Assembly (NCBI GenBank): GCA_028291305.1
Contig: JAQGII010000337.1
Location: 1-10,811, forward strand
DNA: 10,811 nucleotides
Direction of reading: 5' to 3'
Origin: Caulobacteraceae bacterium
GTDB taxonomy: Bacteria; Pseudomonadota; Alphaproteobacteria; Caulobacterales; Caulobacteraceae
Shown: piece after piece, positions 6,028-10,811 of the stretch
Numbering within the stretch: the stretch's first letter is position 1
How the letters are laid out: each line of letters opens with the position of its first letter
Translations under genes and position numbers: made by a program
The notes under the pieces: model-generated
Seen by the model: only the letters and a program-made list of their open reading frames with translations
What the model was told of the DNA's origin: nothing
The model's database searches: none

Positions 6028-6408
6028 ATGCTTGCCGATATGGATGCCCAGGCCACCGTCCCGGTGAAGGACCTGGCGCGGGCGCGCACCTTCTACGAGC
6101 AGGTGCTGGGGCTGACGCCGGTGGGCGGGGACGCGATGCGCGGGGTGCAGGGCTACCGCTCCGGCGCCTCGACCCTGGTGGTCTATGAATCCCAGTTCGC
6201 CGGGACCAACCAGGCGACGGCGGTGACCTGGTCGCTGGGCGGCCAGTTCGACGCGGTGATGCGCGAACTGAAGGCCAAGGGCGTGACCTTCGAGCGCTAC
6301 GACCTGCCGGGGATCAGGATGGACGGCGATGTGCACGTGGCCGCCGGATCGCGGGTGGCCTGGTTCAAGGACCCCGACGGCAACATCATCAACATCGGCA
6401 ACTACTAG
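6028..6408 (+). CDS. VOC-family (glyoxalase/bleomycin-resistance fold) protein, metal ligands not conserved
   Basis: 126 residues, a single vicinal-oxygen-chelate module with two beta-alpha-beta-beta-beta halves. The first half is marked by 'VPVKDLARARTFYEQVLGL' (11-29). The second half begins near 'WSLGGQFDAVMRELKAKGV' (68-86) and ends with 'AWFKDPDGNIINI' (111-123). In metal-using members the first strand has His where this protein has Q8, and the last motif reads 'DPDGN-x-x-E' where this has N122. It probably does not bind the usual divalent metal and may be a binding or non-metal enzyme; substrate unknown. The start at 6028 is chosen for AAAAGGA at 6012-6018; an in-frame ATG at 5965 has no SD and its product would begin with unrelated residues. 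It is 73 bases after recQ, and convergent with the chemoreceptor gene, with only 12 bases between stops. Confidence 0.87.
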   Translation: MLADMDAQATVPVKDLARARTFYEQVLGLTPVGGDAMRGVQGYRSGASTLVVYESQFAGTNQATAVTWSLGGQFDAVMRELKAKGVTFERYDLPGIRMDGDVHVAAGSRVAWFKDPDGNIINIGNY

Positions 6409-6420
6409 GCCGCCACGCCT

Positions 6421-7929
6421 CTAGAATTCCTTCCAGTCGCGGGCTTGCGCTCCGCCGCCGCTGGCGTAGGCCCGCACGCGCTCCTGGGCCGCGGCCACGG
6501 GGTTGGGCGCCGGCGCGGCGCGGCGGCCGGGACGCACGGCTTCGGGCCGACCGGACTCGCCGGCGGCCGGGTCGAGATTGAAGCGCGACACCATCGCGCC
6601 CAGCTCGTCGGCCCCGCGGCGCAGGTCCGAGGCGGCGGCGTTGGTCTCCTCGACCATGGCCGCGTTCTGCTGGGTGACCTGGTCCATCTGGCTGACCGCG
6701 GTGTTGACCTGGTTGAGGCCGGTGGCCTGCTCCTGCGAGGAGCGGGCGATCTCGTTGATCAACCGGTCGATGTCGACCACCTTGTGCGCGATCTTGGACA
6801 GGGCCTGGCCGGTCTCGCCCACCAGGCGGACCCCGCGGCCGACATGGTCGGCGCTGCTGGAAATCAGGTTCTTGATCTCCTTGGCGGCTTGCGCCGAGCG
6901 CTGGGCCAGCGCCCGCACTTCCTGCGCCACCACGGCGAACCCGCGGCCGGCGTCGCCCGCGCGGGCGGCCTCGACCCCGGCGTTGAGCGCCAGCAGGTTG
7001 GTCTGGAAGGCGATCTCGTCGATCACGCCGATGATCTGGGCGATCTGCTTGGAGCTGTCGTCGATCTCGCCCATGGCCGAGACCGCCTGCCGCACGATCT
7101 CGCCGGATTCCTCGGCTTCGGTGCGGGCGGTGGAGGCGGCGCCCGAGGCCTCCTTGGCCCCCTCGGCGCTGCGCCGGATGGTGGCCGTGATCTGCTCCAG
7201 CGCCGCCGCCGTCTGCTCCAGGCTGGCGGCCTGTTGCTCGGTGCGCCGCGACAGGTCGTCGGCCGCCCGCGCGATCTCGGCCGACCCGCTGCGCAGCCCG
7301 GCCGTGGCTTCGGCGATTCCGCCCATGGCGTCGCGCAGGGACGGGACGGCGCGGTTGAAGTCCTCCTTGATCTGGCGGTACTCGCCCTGGAAGTCGGCGG
7401 TGATCAGGGTGGTCAGGTCGCCGTCCGACAGGCGGCGCAGGCTCTGCGCCAGGTCCTCGATCAGCAGAGCCTGCTCGCGGGCCAGCCGCTCGCGCTCGGC
7501 CTCGACCCGCTGGCGCTCGACGTCGTGCACGGTGACGTCCAGGGCGAAGTGGATCACCTTGCAGGGCTTGCCGCGTTCGTCCAGCACCGGGTTGTAGGAG
7601 CCGCGCAGCCAGCAGGCGCGGCCGCCCTTGCCCAGGCGGTGGAATTTGTCGGCCACGGCCTTGCCGGCGGCCAGGTCGCGCCACAGCGCCCGGCTGGCGT
7701 CGCTGCCGGCCTCGCCGGGATCGACGAACATGCTGTGGTTGCGCCCCACCACCTCGGCGGCCGAATAGCCCAGGACCGTGAGGAAGTTGGCGTTGGCCCG
7801 CAGGACGGCGCCGTCCATGCCGAACTCGGCGACGGCCTGGGCGTGGTCCAGGGCGGCGGACTCCGCCTCCAGGTCGCGCAGGCGCTGGCTTGCGGCCGCG
7901 TTCGCGCGGCGTCCCGCGAAGATGGTCAT
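6421..7929 (-). CDS. Cytoplasmic methyl-accepting chemotaxis protein with N-terminal PAS domain
   Basis: 502 residues with no membrane segment, so a soluble chemoreceptor. Residues ~26-140 are one PAS domain of the BdlA/Aer-like type, with '[20 protein letters not shown]' and '[20 protein letters not shown]'; it may sense redox, oxygen or a small ligand, and the cofactor is not evident. Residues ~150-205 form a HAMP-like helical unit with the 'LSDGDLT' turn (167-173). Residues ~205-450 are the signalling coiled coil. Its hairpin tip is '[20 protein letters not shown]' (305-324) plus '[15 protein letters not shown]' (328-342), which binds CheA/CheW. Gln/Glu-rich flanks (236-247, 399-431) are likely methylation regions. 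An Ala/Pro-rich tail ends in DWKEF, an xWxxF peptide of the CheR/CheB tether kind. The start at 7929 has AGGGGG at 7934-7939; an in-frame ATG at 7971 lacks an SD and would add 14 residues. Confidence 0.93.
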   Translation of the reverse strand: MTIFAGRRANAAASQRLRDLEAESAALDHAQAVAEFGMDGAVLRANANFLTVLGYSAAEVVGRNHSMFVDPGEAGSDASRALWRDLAAGKAVADKFHRLGKGGRACWLRGSYNPVLDERGKPCKVIHFALDVTVHDVERQRVEAERERLAREQALLIEDLAQSLRRLSDGDLTTLITADFQGEYRQIKEDFNRAVPSLRDAMGGIAEATAGLRSGSAEIARAADDLSRRTEQQAASLEQTAAALEQITATIRRSAEGAKEASGAASTARTEAEESGEIVRQAVSAMGEIDDSSKQIAQIIGVIDEIAFQTNLLALNAGVEAARAGDAGRGFAVVAQEVRALAQRSAQAAKEIKNLISSSADHVGRGVRLVGETGQALSKIAHKVVDIDRLINEIARSSQEQATGLNQVNTAVSQMDQVTQQNAAMVEETNAAASDLRRGADELGAMVSRFNLDPAAGESGRPEAVRPGRRAAPAPNPVAAAQERVRAYASGGGAQARDWKEF

Positions 7930-8150
7930 GAAGCCCCCTGCGTCTGTGACCTTGCGCGGGGATCCGGGCATCGCGGGCGGACGGATGCTGGCCCCCCGCG
8001 TCGGTCCTTCGACCGGCCCACACTGGCGAGGCGGGCCTTAACAAACCGCTACGAAATTCAACCAGCGGCCGATCCACCCCAGGTTGACGCGCCGGCTTTC
8101 GATAAGCGTCGTCATCCCCCGGTTCGCCCGTCGGGGGATGGCGGCTGAAG
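7930..8150. other. Intergenic region between gyrB and the chemoreceptor gene
   Basis: About 220 bases with no convincing gene. It must carry the gyrB 3' end (stem-loop at 8113-8140) and the chemoreceptor promoter. A second small inverted repeat, CGGTC/GACCG (8002-8006 with 8011-8015), lies in the chemoreceptor leader. An AT-richer patch around 8038-8060, containing TTGAAT and TTAA on the minus strand, is the most promoter-like place, but it matches neither a standard sigma70-type nor a sigma54 consensus well. Confidence 0.5.
8113..8140 (-). terminator. Stem-loop downstream of gyrB
   Basis: CATCCCCCG (8113-8121) and CGGGGGATG (8132-8140) are a perfect 9-bp inverted repeat with a 10-base loop, 10 bases past the gyrB stop. 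This stem is long and GC-rich enough to terminate or to protect the mRNA end. The run of T expected of an intrinsic terminator is missing on the minus strand, where ACGACGC follows. Placement between two same-strand genes of unrelated function supports the call. Confidence 0.6.
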
Positions 8151-10652
<2,502 letters not shown>

Positions 10653-10666
10653 TCAGTCCGAAACGG

Positions 10667-10811
10667 TCACTCTGAGAGGGTTAGGGCGCCGCCATCTACG
10701 CCCACGCCCAGAGCCCGTCCCTTCAGGTCCAGGAACAGCGCCTCATCGGTGCCCGTCAGAAAAGCCTGAAGGCCCAGCGCCGTGATCTCATCGAAAAGCG
10801 CCGCCCGGCGG
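10667..10811 (-). CDS. recF: DNA replication and repair protein RecF, C-terminal end only
   Basis: The last 47 codons and the TGA stop (10667-10669) are visible; the start lies beyond the window edge. The translation begins '[20 protein letters not shown]' and ends '[11 protein letters not shown]'. It matches the RecF C-terminus, where the Walker B/D-loop helix region is followed by '...QAFLTGTD' and a short variable tail. RecF is an SMC/ABC-like ATPase that loads RecA at gapped DNA with RecO and RecR. Its position just upstream of gyrB fits the classical dnaA-dnaN-recF-gyrB order. The identification rests on a short segment plus this context, which together are persuasive. Confidence 0.9.
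   Translation of the reverse strand, partial: RRAALFDEITALGLQAFLTGTDEALFLDLKGRALGVGVDGGALTLSE

Noticed and set aside
8085..8107. TTGACG followed by GATAAG on the plus strand near 8083-8107
   Set aside because: Promoter-like, but it would only transcribe into the 3' end of gyrB antisense; no product or conservation supports it.
8038..8115. 25-codon minus-strand frame beginning ATGACGACGC downstream of gyrB
   Set aside because: Its ATG lies in the arm of the gyrB stem-loop, the G-run sits directly against the ATG so it cannot serve as an SD, and the peptide resembles nothing known.
6445..8148. 567-codon plus-strand frame opposite the chemoreceptor gene
   Set aside because: Antisense of a clear PAS-MCP; Gly/Ala/Leu-rich and without motifs.

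Overview
The window looks like chromosome of a high-GC alphaproteobacterium, most likely a member of the Caulobacteraceae (Caulobacter/Phenylobacterium type). The reasons are strong G/C bias at third codon positions, a recF-gyrB pair (the end of the classical dnaA-dnaN-recF-gyrB replication cluster), a soluble PAS-containing chemoreceptor, and a TonB-receptor fragment beside a ModE-type regulator. GC content was judged by eye, not computed, and the genus is inference.

Layout. Positions 1-3288 hold three minus-strand genes for exported proteins: a truncated DUF5666-like periplasmic protein (1-212), a beta-propeller protein that keeps the active site of peptidyl-alpha-hydroxyglycine alpha-amidating lyase (297-1379), and a secreted protein with two retropepsin-like aspartic protease domains followed by TPR repeats (1447-3288). 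Positions 3295-3677 contain no intact gene. They hold a cluster of short palindromes, a three-copy GC-rich heptamer, the last ~59 codons of a TonB-dependent receptor with no body (3431-3610), and a small hairpin. Positions 3678-6408 carry plus-strand genes: a stand-alone ModE-type DNA-binding protein, RecQ helicase, and a small VOC-fold protein. Positions 6421-10811 return to the minus strand: a cytoplasmic methyl-accepting chemotaxis protein, then gyrB and the 3' end of recF upstream of it.

How the parts fit. RecF, GyrB and RecQ are chromosome-maintenance functions, and RecQ classically acts in the RecF pathway, so this part is a housekeeping neighbourhood. The chemoreceptor downstream of gyrB is separated from it by ~220 bases with a stem-loop. 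It ends in a CheR/CheB-tether-like pentapeptide, so it probably joins the adaptation system despite lacking membrane segments. The three exported proteins on the left are not obviously one pathway. The TonB-receptor tail is best read as a deletion or rearrangement scar, which may have left the ModE-like regulator without its original target.

I do not see a clear new multi-gene system. The most rewarding points are the tandem-retropepsin/TPR architecture, the stand-alone amidating-lyase homologue with its key residues retained, and the scar at 3300-3677 with its palindromes. Many long reading frames opposite the real genes are by-products of GC bias and are not annotated.
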